NCBI GenBank assembly: GCA_005406025.1
Contig: BGZK01000017.1
Span: 806,001 to 870,000 of the forward strand
Direction: 5' to 3'
Origin: Eumeta japonica
Taxonomy: Eukaryota; Arthropoda; Insecta; Lepidoptera; Psychidae
Length of the DNA: 64,000 bases
The notes under the pieces are model-generated. The model ran no database searches. It was given only the letters and a program-made list of their open reading frames with translations, and was not told the origin of the DNA. Position numbers and translations under genes: made by a program. This document shows, piece after piece, positions 1-12,528 of the stretch (positions within the stretch are counted from its first letter, which is position 1; the number at the start of each line of letters is the position of its first letter).

Positions 1-1110
1 AGTGATCTAATCGTATCGCTTTACACGCCTCTGGGCACTCATGTTCGAATTCTGAAGTGATGAGGCAGCGCCGAAAATCAATGACGTCCTATCTCATTAT
101 CTCATTGACACGGTGGCAGTGTCGGTGCACTCCAGACGTGTGCGGCGTCTCGCGGCGTCCCTTCGCTCCGATTCGATTACCCACCTGCTCGTCGATTAAG
201 TTGACTGTGGAGCCTTCGTCTAGGAGTGCGTGAACTTTCATCAATCCTTCGGGGCCATAAAACTCGACTGGGACAATTCTCAAAAAACTCACGCATCATA
301 TTGACATTATTCACAGATGTCGCTGCGTGCTCAGTGACGATGGCTGTTGTTTGGGCGCATTTCACGACCCTCTCCCGTGGTCTGTTCTTGGTAGAATAGC
401 CTCTGATATCCGCTTTGACATAACTTATAGGGCTTTTTTCTACACGTAGCTTGCATGTGACGGCCCTTCAGGCATCGGAAACACATACGGAGCTTTATAG
501 CGGCGTCTCATCTTTCACTCATATTCAGCTTTCGCAAAGGCGCCACAGTCGGGTAAGCCGTGCTCATTATTACAAAGCGGACACAAAATTTTTATGTTCA
601 CCGTTGACCGATTCGATGACTGAAAGGCGGTATAGGAATTCATATTATTGTTGTCATACTCGACGATGTTAATCGCGTTCGTTCTACGCGGGCGTCGTTC
701 CGGTTCAGGCCTCGAATTTCGGTTGCCGCGTTTCTCTATCGGCATGGAGGCGCTGCACTGGTCGGCTATCTTGTTCAAGAAGTTCGACAGCATCACGAGC
801 TCAGGCTCGTCGATGTCCTGAGAATCCTTATATTCGCACCATTTGAATTTAAATGTATCATTGAATTTATCAACTATCTCATCGGTCATTTCGGGGACAA
901 ACAAGCCGCTCAATTTATTCAATGTACATATGGACGCGATACAGTTATTCATATTATTAGTGAAAGAGCTCATTCGTGCCGCGGTCGCATGTATGCGTCG
1001 ATGACGTACTCGACTGTTTCCGACGGCCGACTTGACTCACTGACTAGCGTTTCATTTTCTTCCTCTCCTGTATTAATTTTGCGCGCTCTTGTTACACGCA
1101 TGCTGTCCAT
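1..1110 (-). mobile_element. Bel/Pao-type LTR retrotransposon remnant (gag to protease)
   Basis: Read on the minus strand, a Gag-like start (MDSMRVTRARK) lies at 1110. After a frame change, a Gag body follows at 973-515 that ends in a zinc-knuckle-like stretch, CPLCNNEHGLPDC. Further left, in other frames, is a retropepsin-like stretch, ALLDEGSTVNLIDE (around 190-235), typical of the Bel/Pao aspartic protease region. Gag and protease are in at least three different frames with intervening stops, so the copy is dead. The element runs off the left edge, so reverse transcriptase and integrase are not visible. The family call rests on the Gag knuckle and the protease motif; the exact clade is unknown. 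Confidence 0.75.
515..973 (-). pseudogene. Bel/Pao Gag fragment with zinc knuckle
   Basis: A 152-codon open frame. The acidic central part (DEIVDKFNDTFKFKWCEYKD, DEPELVMLSNFLNKIADQC) resembles the Bel/Pao Gag body, and the C-terminus carries CPLCNNEHGLPDC, a nucleic-acid-binding knuckle. The upstream Gag start at 1110 is in a different frame and stops at 971, so a frameshift separates the two pieces. The protease motif downstream is in yet another frame. This is a retroelement relic, not a host gene. Confidence 0.7.
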
Positions 1111-1440
1111 CTTCAATTCAATTCAATTCTTTAGTCCCCAATAGCTCTTGCGAGGGCCTCGTAACAAAGATATGCGCAGTACGTACGAGAATGGAGACGG
1201 GAAGGGTAGGTGTAGCCCGCTCAACAGTGGACACGCGCAAAGTCAGGGTGCACAATAGAGCTTCGTGGGAGCGACCGTCGCCAGGCGCGCCTATAGACCG
1301 GCCCCCTATCTGCGCATGCGTATCGACGCGGCAAGGCTGTTCGGCGCCGAGATCGTACTCTTTATCGAGACTCTTTAGCTGAATTTTCAATTTCATAAGT
1401 CCTTTAATAAAAAAGAACGAAAACCCAAAATTGACGTGCA
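1111..1440. other. GC-richer stretch next to the Bel/Pao remnant, possibly its leader or LTR
   Basis: Directly upstream (minus sense) of the Gag start lies about 330 bases of clearly higher GC than the DNA beyond 1440. By position it could be the untranslated leader and 5' LTR of the element. I could not fix LTR ends or a primer-binding site, and the long open frames on both strands here look like chance. Confidence 0.3.
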
Positions 1441-2261
1441 TAAATTAATACATATATTATACATACAATTAAGTTTTAATAAAATATCACAGGTCATATA
1501 AAGACTGCTCTTGTAGATACATAACCGGTCCTCAATTTACTCGTCTCTGTTAAGATTTTATTATAAAAATAAAAAAGACCAAAATCACTAAATCTACATG
1601 CCCTTAAGCCAAGTTGAAGGAAAGGCTATTGTCTATTGGCCTTTGCAACATTGTAAGATCTATATTTAACAAATCCGAACAAAATTATATAGATGTCGCA
1701 GTACTTACAGACAGACAGAGGAAATCGAAGGCTTAATTATAGTCTTCAGAATAAAAAAAATAGCCTATGCACTCAGGGATAATATATTTTCCTTTTAATA
1801 GTTTTAGAATCGGTTCAGAACTTCAGAAATCAACTCAACAAACAATTTTACAAAGTTTACCTGTACATACATCTTAAATCACGTTAGAAAATGAAAAGTA
1901 TTCGTCACATAACAATAAAAATTTTGTGATTGCAAGGTGAAGCGTATTTAAAAATTATGTCAATTAATATATCGATCGAGTGGCTACGTTAAAGTACATT
2001 CATATTTATAACTACCGATAATTATCATTTCTCATTTAATAACGTAATTGAAAGGAAAATTTATGAGTTAGTGTACCGGCCCTGTAATTTTAGCTAATAA
2101 TTTGAGAATGTTCCTTTGATAATCGTCCAAGCTTCGATATGCCTCCACAAATTACAGAGAATTATCAAATTATCTTATTTACATCAAACAAACCTTGACA
2201 CAGTGATAGGGGATTGGTGACTAAAGATAATATTTCCACTTATTGTTGTTTTTTCTTCATT
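1441..2261. other. AT-rich spacer
   Basis: No exon, RNA gene or recognisable element was seen. Upstream exons of gene 1 (the N-terminal half of the NIT region) are expected somewhere before 3839, but I found no matching coding segment here, so they probably lie beyond the left edge. Confidence 0.5.
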
Positions 2262-2470
2262 TTTAAACCATACGTCCAAAAATGTGAATAAAAAATGATA
2301 AGGTAAGCTTGATAAATATTTTCAACCGAAATTATTTTGAACATATCGAATATATCGTTTTTGACTTATTGCCGAAAAACTGCCCTTCTCAACAAAAGGA
2401 CATAAGTGCTATGAACATACGCTCCTTCGCTGGTATACCGTAATTTACATTAGTTTAAGAGTAATAGCTG
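2262..2470 (+). repeat. Interspersed repeat, copy 1 (first part)
   Basis: This segment recurs as a diverged direct copy at 5985-6191. Shared landmarks in the same order are ACGTCCAAAAAT/ATGTCCAAAAAT, TTATTTTGAAC, CTTCTCAACAAAAGGACA and AGTTTAAGAGTAATAG. Copy 1 breaks off right after AGTAATAG, where another element starts; its continuation appears to resume near 3340. No protein is recognisable. Confidence 0.7.
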
Positions 2471-3340
2471 GGCGACCGAGCTTTGCTCGGATTATTTTTT
2501 GGATACACTAAGTGTATAAAACACTGTTAATATACCAAGTTGTAAAACTAATGTCACTTCATTTCGCTGATTAAAAAACAGTCCATTATCACCAGTAAAA
2601 TATCGAGTGTCGTAATATTAAAATTATAAAATATGGTTGTCTGAGGCGATTTTAATGTTTCCAAAATATTTTTTTAATGATTTCTGTGCAATTTGTAATA
2701 TTCGACATATTTTACTACTTAGTGCTACTAATGAGATCGTATTGAGATCTAATTGAGATCGTAGTTTTATCTTTTAACACAAGATGGCACTCGTTTCCCA
2801 TTGAATGGACCACAACTGACGACCGACACATTTTCAAATTAATATTCCAAAACAACCATGAAAATAAAAAAAAAAACTAATATTGAGGTTATTTTTGATA
2901 AAATTAATTTTAAAAAAAGAAACCAGGAAGTGGATCAAATTTTACTTGCAAGATAAAAATTCTTGTCATAATAATAAAAATTAAAAAATCGTGATAAAAA
3001 AAAAGAAATTTAAAAAAATCAAGATGCACCCCAGGCTCTCATTTAGGATCTTCTGCACAGAAAGCATACGTGATAGCCGCTGCTCCACGGCAACTGTAAA
3101 ACCCGTGGCGAAATGTCTATATACGTTTAGTAAGTAAGCATTCATATCCCGGTTTTTAATTTTTTTTCTTGTAAAATCGCGTTTTCCCGGGAAAAATACC
3201 TATGTAGATAAACTTGAAACACTAAACTTTATCTAAATATAAATTTTTCATGAAAATCGTTAGAGCCGTTTCCGACATAGGTAGTATATATAAACAAACA
3301 AATATACAAGAATTGTTCGTTTAAAGGTATTAGATAATTA
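2471..3340. mobile_element. Probable LINE-tail-like insertion splitting interspersed repeat copy 1
   Basis: The stretch opens with GGCGACCGAGCTTTGCTCGG and closes with ATAAACAAACAAATATACAAGAATTGTTCGTTTAAAGG. The part before the end has CCGGGAAAAATACCTATGTA and GAAAATCGTTAGAGCCGTTT. Phrases of this kind recur at the ends of RTE-like repeats in many moth and butterfly genomes (recalled, not checked). It interrupts a repeat whose uninterrupted form is at 5985-6310. No ORF survives and target duplications are not clear. Confidence 0.45.
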
Positions 3341-3480
3341 CTATACCTTCTTGTTTCTCCAGTTACAGGCGACTAAAGTGTTTATACCTGTTATGTGCAG
3401 GAAACATGGAAAAAAGTGTAACAACGTAGTTTTTTTTCAACTGTAGTGGATTTCTTTGTAGTAACGGGCTTCGGAACATG
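3341..3480 (+). repeat. Interspersed repeat, copy 1 (second part)
   Basis: GTTTTTTTTCAACTGTAGTG and ATTTCTTTGTAGTAACGGGCT match, with changes, the segment at about 6255-6305 that follows the repeat copy at 5985-6191 without a large interruption. This supports a single repeat split by the element at 2471-3340. Confidence 0.5.
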
Positions 3481-3838
3481 CTTCCTATACGGTTTTCGTT
3501 TTCTTTTAGAATGTACATTAAACATACAAAAAATATTAATTTGGTAAAAATATAGTTAACTTGCGATATTATAGTTCTAGATTTGATTCTCACTTAGATA
3601 ATGTACTTATTTAAAAAAAAGCTACATAATATTTGCAGAAGCACTATTTCATTATACTTAAATAAATTTCAGCTCCAAGCTATATTTTAAATCAATCATA
3701 ACTAATAATCGTTGTAGACATTTTGTTTTAAGAGATGTATAAGTGTTTATTAAATTTCCTTGTGTATTCGTTTTACTTACAAAATTTACTGAAAAAAATT
3801 ACTCTTAAAATAACACCATGAGACAATTTTTGCCACAG

Positions 3839-4078
3839 ATATCTCATCGGCTTCAAGAACCTGCTGAGGAGTATCGAGTGCAAAGGTATCGCCTCCGTCT
3901 TGGGCATTAACTACTTCGGCAGGGGTTTCCTCGGCGCCAAGCCTCACGAGAACTACATCACCCACATGGTGCTCAGCAGGGATCTTCTAGACAATACGCT
4001 GAACTTGGTGCCGTCTCTGATACCTCTACATAAAGACATCAAAGAAGACAGCCCTGAATATCAAGAGTTAGAGAGAAA
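3839..4078 (+). CDS. Gene 1 exon a: NIT region
   Basis: The acceptor CCACAG precedes 3839 and the donor is AA|GTACGTAA. One base completes a codon from the missing previous exon; it ends in phase 2. The protein begins [20 protein letters not shown], contains [10 protein letters not shown] and ends [10 protein letters not shown]. It aligns with gene 2 exon 58138-58356 ([18 protein letters not shown]). Confidence 0.88.
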
Positions 4079-7000
4079 GTACGTAATAATGTATGTACAG
4101 TTATTAATGAACTCTTATCATACAGGAAGCAACACCAGAAATTTAAATAGAATAGTACCATAAAAATAAAAAGAAAGTGTGTAAAAATAAATAAAATATT
4201 TAACTACTAAATAATAACTGTTTATATATAGACAGAAGTTGCACTTTTCTGTATTGTTTAAAAAGGGCACTATGTTATGTTATCTTAGTATGTTCAAGGG
4301 AAGGAGCTAGTAGACTTAATACGTAATTCGCTCGATGACACACCTCTTTTTAACCTAACTACATCATTTCCAGTAAAGAGCATTCTGAAGTTGTGTACTT
4401 TGTGGATCCACATTTCCTAAGGAATTAAACCTTAAATTATATTTGTATTAAACGCAGTAAAAGCAATTATTCAATCCTCCCCTCGAAGTGGCGGCGTCAG
4501 ACACTTGCATTATTACAATAAACAAATACATTTACATTTATAGAAACTCATTGGTATATCGTCGTTTGGTTATAGAATCGATCATATCACAATACACCTG
4601 GGTATTTCATTGAAGGCCGCAAGAAAAGACTTATTGTTTAGTCGTGGTAACATGACGAGAAATAGGTGATGTTTATGGAAAATATGAGAAGAATAAATAG
4701 AGAAAAAATAAAAAAATAAGAATTGCTAAACGAATATAATAGCATATAGCACCACTTCCGTGACCTCCTTTTAAAATCACTTAAAAAATTTTACTTGTAA
4801 AAATCAATTTAAAAATTAAAATCATTTTCAAGTCATATTTTGTTATTATCAAATTTTAATCTAAATCCAATCAACAGACTTGATTGATTGATTGTCTGCG
4901 GGAGCCAAATGAACAAAGCAAACGTGATGTTAGCGATTGCGGCCGGCGAGCATCATGAAAAGTGTATTGAATATAAAAAACATTGATAATCAGTCAAAAA
5001 ATTTAAAGTATTGTGACTTTAGTTGATGTGGTAATCATACCACATACACCGGGTGTATCAATACCCAACAAACAACAAACGCCTCACTTAAAGCGGTGTA
5101 TTGGTTTTATACTAAAGACCTTCAGTTTCAAAAACGACCGTCTTCAAATTTTGTGTTTTGAAAACTTCACAGTCTAATAGTAATATTAGCTGGTATGAAT
5201 TGTAAATACACTTATTTAATTCTCCAATAACTTGCTTTATTCTATTTAATCTTTACATTGCCCGTAAGGAATCATGTATAAATAAATGATAAATATGACA
5301 TTAGATTGCACTAAACAACAAAAACGCAGTCAGAAGCCATATTTTTTTACCTGTAAGCATTCCAGATGGCCTCCGTTTTTAATGTTCATTTACGCAATTT
5401 TTCACGTAGTGGTACTCTTAACTGGACTATATCTTAGAATTTAGTGCTAGTCGCAAAAGGCTTTATCGTAAGTATTAAGCTTTTTAACGACTTTTTAAGT
5501 GATTATTTCTGGACTTGATTTTTTTACGTACTTACAAACTCAAGTTTATTTTCCGGAAGGGTGGATAGAAACCACATATCTTCACATAGAAGGATTTCCA
5601 TATACCTCTCTTACTTCACTGACGTGCACAAATCGTGTTTTATAATTCCGAGCCAAAATGGCAAAAACGGAACTCTTAGAGTTGCATCATCTCCATCCAG
5701 GTGTTTTACTTAAAAACTATAAAATGTAAAAATGTAAATTGATGAGATCAGGAGTAAAGATGTGTTGTATAAAACGCTACTTAGTTTGTAGTTAATAATA
5801 AAAATAAATATTTCTCTCTATGCATATAACCAAAGCTAAAAAAAAATTATCAGCAAAAATCAATGTGTGGCACATATTTTGATAATTCTTATAAAAGCAT
5901 TTTAAGGTTTCTAAGCATTTTTCTTTTGTTTATAGAACATGTTTGAAAATAATCGCTTCGAGCGTAGCATAAATTGTGTCACCTCCTTTATTTTTTAAGC
6001 CGTATGTCCAAAAATATAAATAATAAATGGAAAGGTAACGCTTAATAAATAGTTTCCAAGAATATTATTTTGAACGGATATACCGTTTTTCAGTTATTAC
6101 TGAAAAATTGAGCTTCTCAACAAAAGGACAAGTGCCATGAAAGTACGCTCATTTGCTGAAGCATTTAGTTTACCCTAGTTTAAGAGTAATAGTACACATA
6201 CTTATTTGTTTCTGTAGTAATATATTTCACCTCACGTCATGTGTCGGTCACACACTGTTTCTTTTTTTCATCTGAAGTGCATTTCTTTCTAGTAACGGCT
6301 ATGGATTAATAGGGGTTTTTTAAAGGAAACTAAAACGTGACTATAATTTTCGTTGGTATCGTACAAATAATAACAGCTTTTTCAGATCAAATCGAATGCA
6401 TTGATATATACGCACGCACACGCGACCGCGCACACACACACACACTGAGTGAGAGAGAGAGACAGAGACCATACCCCCACTAGTTTCACTATCGGGTAAA
6501 AAAGCTATGTCTATTTGTTACTGATGTGAACACCCAACCCTGCCTGTTTCGCTCGCACTTGTTCGGTTTTCTCTTTCAATATTTAAAAACTGCATTTTTA
6601 AAAACACCATTGCTCATCTTTTTCTTATAATTACGTCAATATTCTTATATCCAGAAATAAATTCAAGAAGGTAGCGTAACTATACAAATTATGGAACAAG
6701 TATAACTTCTTAAAGTTAAATCTCTTCTCATTATTTTTTATTATATCCAAAAAAAATATATTAAACTTTGGTAATGTTAAAGAATATAACACTGCGATTT
6801 AAAAAGGTTACGTAGTAACTGCTAAAGTTTTTGGTCTTGCCTTTTAATATATTACATTTTTTTTCTGATTTACATTTAAGCACAAAAAGTTAATTCAACT
6901 TTTTTTATACAATTATGAAATATTTCAAAATAGGACGTTATTTATATTAAAATTGTTATTATATACTATTAATAGAAAAATATAAGAAGAATAACAGTAA

Positions 7001-10000
7001 ATTTGTTGTTTAGTATATTATTAACCATATTTAATTAGTTTTAGCTTGTTTATAAGGTATAAATACTAAAACGCACATAAATGAATACCCAAAAAACATA
7101 GCGAACAAAATCCAATTATCGTGTAAATATATATATACTCCTATCTTTGAAATACATCACTAATATAACAATAATAATGTCCGTTTTCTGTTTGTTTTTT
7201 CAATTATAATAAAATCCCAGAGTAACAATTTAATAGGTACAATTGCCACAAAATCTTAAAAACACTCGCCCATCGAGGTGACTAACATTAAAATTAAATG
7301 TATTTAAAAACGGCATAGCATTGTTGCGTGGTTTTTGACGAGAAAAATGTCAAATATTGTATAGTCTGCACGCAACTAAATATAATTTAATACCATTGCG
7401 ATATCTAAGCTTTTATTCCATCGAAATATAATAAGATTCTCTTGTGTGCATCCGAATTGTAGCACGGCTGGTACCCTTCGCGAACTTCACAGTATCCGGG
7501 AACTTGAATTGAAAACGGTAGAAGGATAACAATGTTTACTTGATCAGTTCTTCAATGTCTCTGTTTATTGATTTTATATATACTCAATCTCACACTTTGT
7601 GCATTCGACATCCGACTTCTTATCACTACCGAGGCCACCGTACTTGGGCAGGAGCCCTGTTCAGCTCCTTTTACTACACACCTACTGTTTTTGTTTCTCT
7701 CCCTGCCTATCCTTCTCCAATTAAATTCAAGTGTATATAGGACCCGCATTCATGTTGAGGCCGGATGCTCCACATGCTACCTACTCCAAAGGGAACATAC
7801 CCATTCTACGTAACCTTTTCACGGGGGAAGGAGATCTTCAAAATACCACGCTTGGTCACGGGATTGGTTTGTGGTGAAACGTAAGTATCTGTTACAATCA
7901 GTTTTTCTCCTTGATTATATTAACTTTCTGTTAACAAAAAAAATATTTTAACTCATATTTATATATCTATGAATTACTATGTAAAAACTAAAAGGGGGGA
8001 GGGGTAAAATTTGTAAAATATAGATCACGTAGTATGGGTATGTTCCCTAACTCAAATACTACATTGTTAAACAAGATTTATCCTGATTCGATTCCTTGAG
8101 AAATTTCGTTTGTACTAACAGACATTAGTATAGTATTAGTAACGACTAAACTCTAAATCGCAAGGGTCCATAGTTCTAGTTTAATTACAACGCTTACATG
8201 TTTACTTCAATTCTATATTAATCTCGAAAAAATCTTATTCCTTTGACGAAAGGATCGACCTTGCAATCTTTTTTCTCATAAAAAGTACAGCGACCCCTTG
8301 CGACCGAGGCGGTAAAATAAACAACACCGTCTACAAAATTGGCTCCGTGCAAGAGTTACGGCCTTCGGACTCTTAAACTGCAATAAAACGTACTTTTCGT
8401 TCCCCGAGTACTTACGAGACTTGGGGTTTGTCTGTGATTCGTTTAAAAACTGTTATTTTCGTCGTGTTACTACGGCAATTAAATATTGGAACCCAACCAG
8501 AGACTATAAGTGTACACATATATCGATGAGTGTTTGTAAATCATCAAAAGGTTGAGACGATGGAACAAATAATCATACAGTCGGTTCATCACGCACTTGG
8601 ATTATATGGAGAACAAATGTCATTATTTAAATATGATTCCCATTTTTTGGATTGATTGCATCTCCCAACTAGGCGAATTTCCTTCGATATACCTATCTAT
8701 ACTACACTACATTAACCCGTAGCGTCCGTCTGTACATTCAATTATTTAAATTTATCTGCCGTCTGTATGCCTTTTATAACGTAAGAACGGTTTGACAGAT
8801 CGTGATAAAAATTCATATACAGTATGAACATGTAATTGAGAAATTGACAGGCTATATATGATTTCGTTATAGTGTATGATGTTTATTTTTCTAGGCTAAC
8901 CTCTCAGATGACTGATCAGATTTTAATCGAAAAGTAAATTACCTCCTGGAATAGAAATATGATGCTTTTTATTTATCTATATATTCTAATATATGAAATT
9001 GTACATGTGATATCTTTGTAAAATTTTGTTATAAATATTTATTCCTTGGCGGACTTAATACTTAACATCTTTAAGTTTTTAGTCTGTCTGTCTATCGATA
9101 AAATATCTGTTAGTAAATTTGTCCCAGCTAATCTCTGAAATGGCTGAAAAAATGGTAATCAAATTTTGCATACATAGGAAAAGACTGTTTTAGTTAGTGT
9201 GTATTTTGTTCGTTTTCTTTACGTGCCTAAATCATTCATTCGATTAATGCGTAACTGTAGATACATTGTACGCGCGAACAAGAAGATTTCTAAATAAAAA
9301 CTATCATTTGTACCCGACTTCGCCTGCTTATTTGTACTATTGCACTAAATCACCGAACTGTTTCTAAAAATTTTAGAAAGAAATTTATCGATTACAAGAA
9401 GCTGCCTGTGTAACAACATTTCGTCTTGGTTTCATCAGCATATTGGTGCCAGTAGAAATTCTAAAACATCTTTCATTTTTAAAAAGCTGCATTATCCTCG
9501 AGTAAACTAATCTAAATTTTAGTTTGATACTAGCATTCAAATCGAAATCGAAAATGTGACCGATAGCGTAATCGAAATCGGGACGTCAGGGAGGAAAAAT
9601 GAAAAGTCAAGACCGCGACCACAGAATCGAGTGGGGAATTAGAATGTGAAAAAATGTGACCGGAATAGGAATGAGGTGTAGTAACGAAATCAGAATTGAA
9701 AGTATAACCGAGACCGAGAGCGGGGCCAAAATCGGAATGTATTTAGATCTAGACTTGATTGGGAATCAAAAGCCGCAATGGCAATCGAGAGTAAGACATA
9801 TTCATGTCGATAGTAGAAACGACAACAAGATAGGGATTTGCATCGTAGCAGCGCGATCGATCGATGTACAAGATGTAAGAATTCATAACATTTAGTGCGA
9901 GCGGAAGGTAGTATGCATATAAAATACTACGGTGGCGGCGAATTGACGGCCTGTTACCTTCGAATCCGTAGCTATCGATTTGAATGCTCGTCAATCGACC

Positions 10001-12471
10001 GAAATTTTTAAATCTAGCAATATTAAACCACTCACTCCGTGTCACGAAGAGCACGTTGAACTATCTATCGCGGACGTTATTACCACCTCGGTGGCAATAT
10101 TTGTCAACAGCTCTCGGTCCGCATCGGACCAAGCAACTTGAAGAGTTTAAGATCTAAGGCCATCAGTCTAAAATAAAAAGACGAAGGTGTGTCTCAGCAG
10201 AAGGATGAGGTTATTCACTTTAAAGTCATAATTCGATTAGATGGTAAGAATTAAACATACTTCATGATAAGTGCAAAGTATTCCGTTGCGGTCTCAATTA
10301 ATTTTAACCTCTAGCGTCTCTGGCGTTGGCTAAAGTGTCACGCGAACGGAATGAATTTGGGTTTCGATATGTTTTCTGCATAACAGGAATCAACTGATAG
10401 TCGAAAACGACAGAAGAGCCGGCAGCCTGCCGGACGCCATCGCGTACTTCGACCAGACCACCACCGTGCTGGACAGACTGCGGGCGGTGCAGCGGCAGCT
10501 CCGGGAGTATATACGGTAAGGGCCACGTTTGCATAATAACACTCTGACCATACTCATCCTTAATTCTCTTCGTACGACATGTTTTTAGAGATTGATTTTA
10601 CCATCGATACTATACCCAAATCTTCATACACATTTTGTAATATGAACAAAATCACAAATCTTCTTTTAGATTTTATTTGATACACATGCTGACAAAATAG
10701 TTTATGAAGCTATGATGATTGATTTACAACTCGCCCTTAAGAAGAATTTGGTATATCGATGTAAGCTGCCTCACCGTATCAGGGCGTCAATCCATTGTAG
10801 CCTAATTCGGATCAATGGCTCGCCCTGGTACAACTTTGAGGGCTCTTAGATAAGAACCCTTCGAGCTACCCAGTGCGGATCACACTAGGTCAGGGTAACG
10901 ACCCTTATCGACGACGTGTCGGAGACAAGGGTAGTCGACGTCTTGAAAACGTCACGAACGGGACAACTGATTAAATTAAGTGAAGTTAAACAATCATTGG
11001 TCATTTCGACATACAAGCAATTACCTACTGATCTTCAAACAAATACTATCACCGTTCACTTATTAATTGCTTAAATTCACTATTGAAAAATCTAAAGATA
11101 ATCAATATTTATTACCTTAAGTACATATTTACCTTTTTTCTATTTATTTCTATTTCTAATAAGTAAATATTTCAATAAATATTTACTTCGTAAATTTAAC
11201 GCTCAGAAATCGTTTTTGTAATATAAATAACTTCTGTTATTCTTCGGAATAACCGTACCATTTCCGTCGGCGGCACATTTAAGGAAAATTCCCTAAAATT
11301 AAGGGGCCAATCACGCGAATTCGCAAACGGCAATTTGTTTATTTAGGTCACCGCTAATACCCTTAATGAAATGAACTTCGATCCGAGTGCTCCCTCACAC
11401 TTAAATTCGACAGACGAAGGACGGAAGGAAAGAAGGAAATGAACCCTGAGAATAGAGACCTCAGCTTGCCACATCCGGAAAACTAAACGCTTTTCATGTG
11501 CCGAAGTTTCTTGTGTTACACGTAACGCGCAGTGACGGAGGCTCTACGGCGGAAAGGCTCTCGTGACAGCGCGTTAGGCAAGAAACATAGAGGATGTACT
11601 TAGAGAATAAGGGCCTCTTCCACGATCCCCTTTTAAACTGACTTTCAACAAAAAGTCAGTTTTAAAGTAGCTAAAACTATTTAAAAGGGATACATGCAAT
11701 GTACATTTTATTTTAAGTGTGATTTTTTGTTAAATGTCAGTTTAAGAGCAGATCATAGAAGAGGCTTTAAAAGAGATAGTGGCATTCTACTTTTTGTAAT
11801 TCTGTAGACGACCGACATGACATGACCTGTAAATCATCAGAGATTATTTGCTATCTATTTTTTTAATAAGGATATATATCACAATTATTTTATACGGCGC
11901 TATAATTCTCGCTCCGTCTTCCTAATTGCCAATTTGATGCATATTTTTTAAATTTAATGAAAAAAATAAATTTCCCTACATTTTTCTTTAATAAAGAAGT
12001 TTGTTTGTTATACCAAAGAATAGTCAATTTTACATTTACGTTTTTTAATCTATTAATTATCAACTGTGTGTTTGTGTGTACATTTTTAACGAAGTTCAAA
12101 AGGAAAACGAGGTTCTTAATTCGACTTTATTGTTTGATAAGTTACGCAATAGCACAACCATTTGTTAATCAATTTAATAAATTCCAATTTTGTTAAAAAA
12201 AGCGATGAAATAAAAAATAATGAGAAGGAATTCCTCAACTGATGGCAGCGCACGCGACGAGTATAATGAAAGTTGTCTAAAGTCTCAAGACGTTGAATTT
12301 TTGGTATGATAATAGCACCCCGTGATTTTATCAGCACAGAGAGTAAGTTTTCTTGGGTTTTGTTTTTAATAAATGTTCATAAATCAAACTTAGTCGATGA
12401 CAACTCTCAAAATTTTTAATTAGATGTTATGCATATAAGCTCTATATAATAATACAGTATACTTTTTGTAA

Positions 12472-12528
<57 letters not shown>

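Larger units (their letters stand above)
4079..10386 (+). other. Gene 1 intron after exon a
   Basis: A 6.3-kb AT-rich intron holding the second interspersed repeat copy (5985-6310), a CA/GA microsatellite (6411-6467) and a composite degenerate repeat (9308-9790). I saw no exon, RNA gene or other element in 4164-5984, 6470-9300 or 9800-10386. Confidence 0.6.

Noticed and set aside
3900..4163. A short protein starting MGINYF as a gene of its own
   Set aside because: It is the end of gene 1 exon a read through the donor at 4079 into the intron; no start codon is needed there.
7540..7813. Overlapping frames of 62-81 codons on both strands
   Set aside because: No splice context, motif or composition shift that persists; likely fortuitous.
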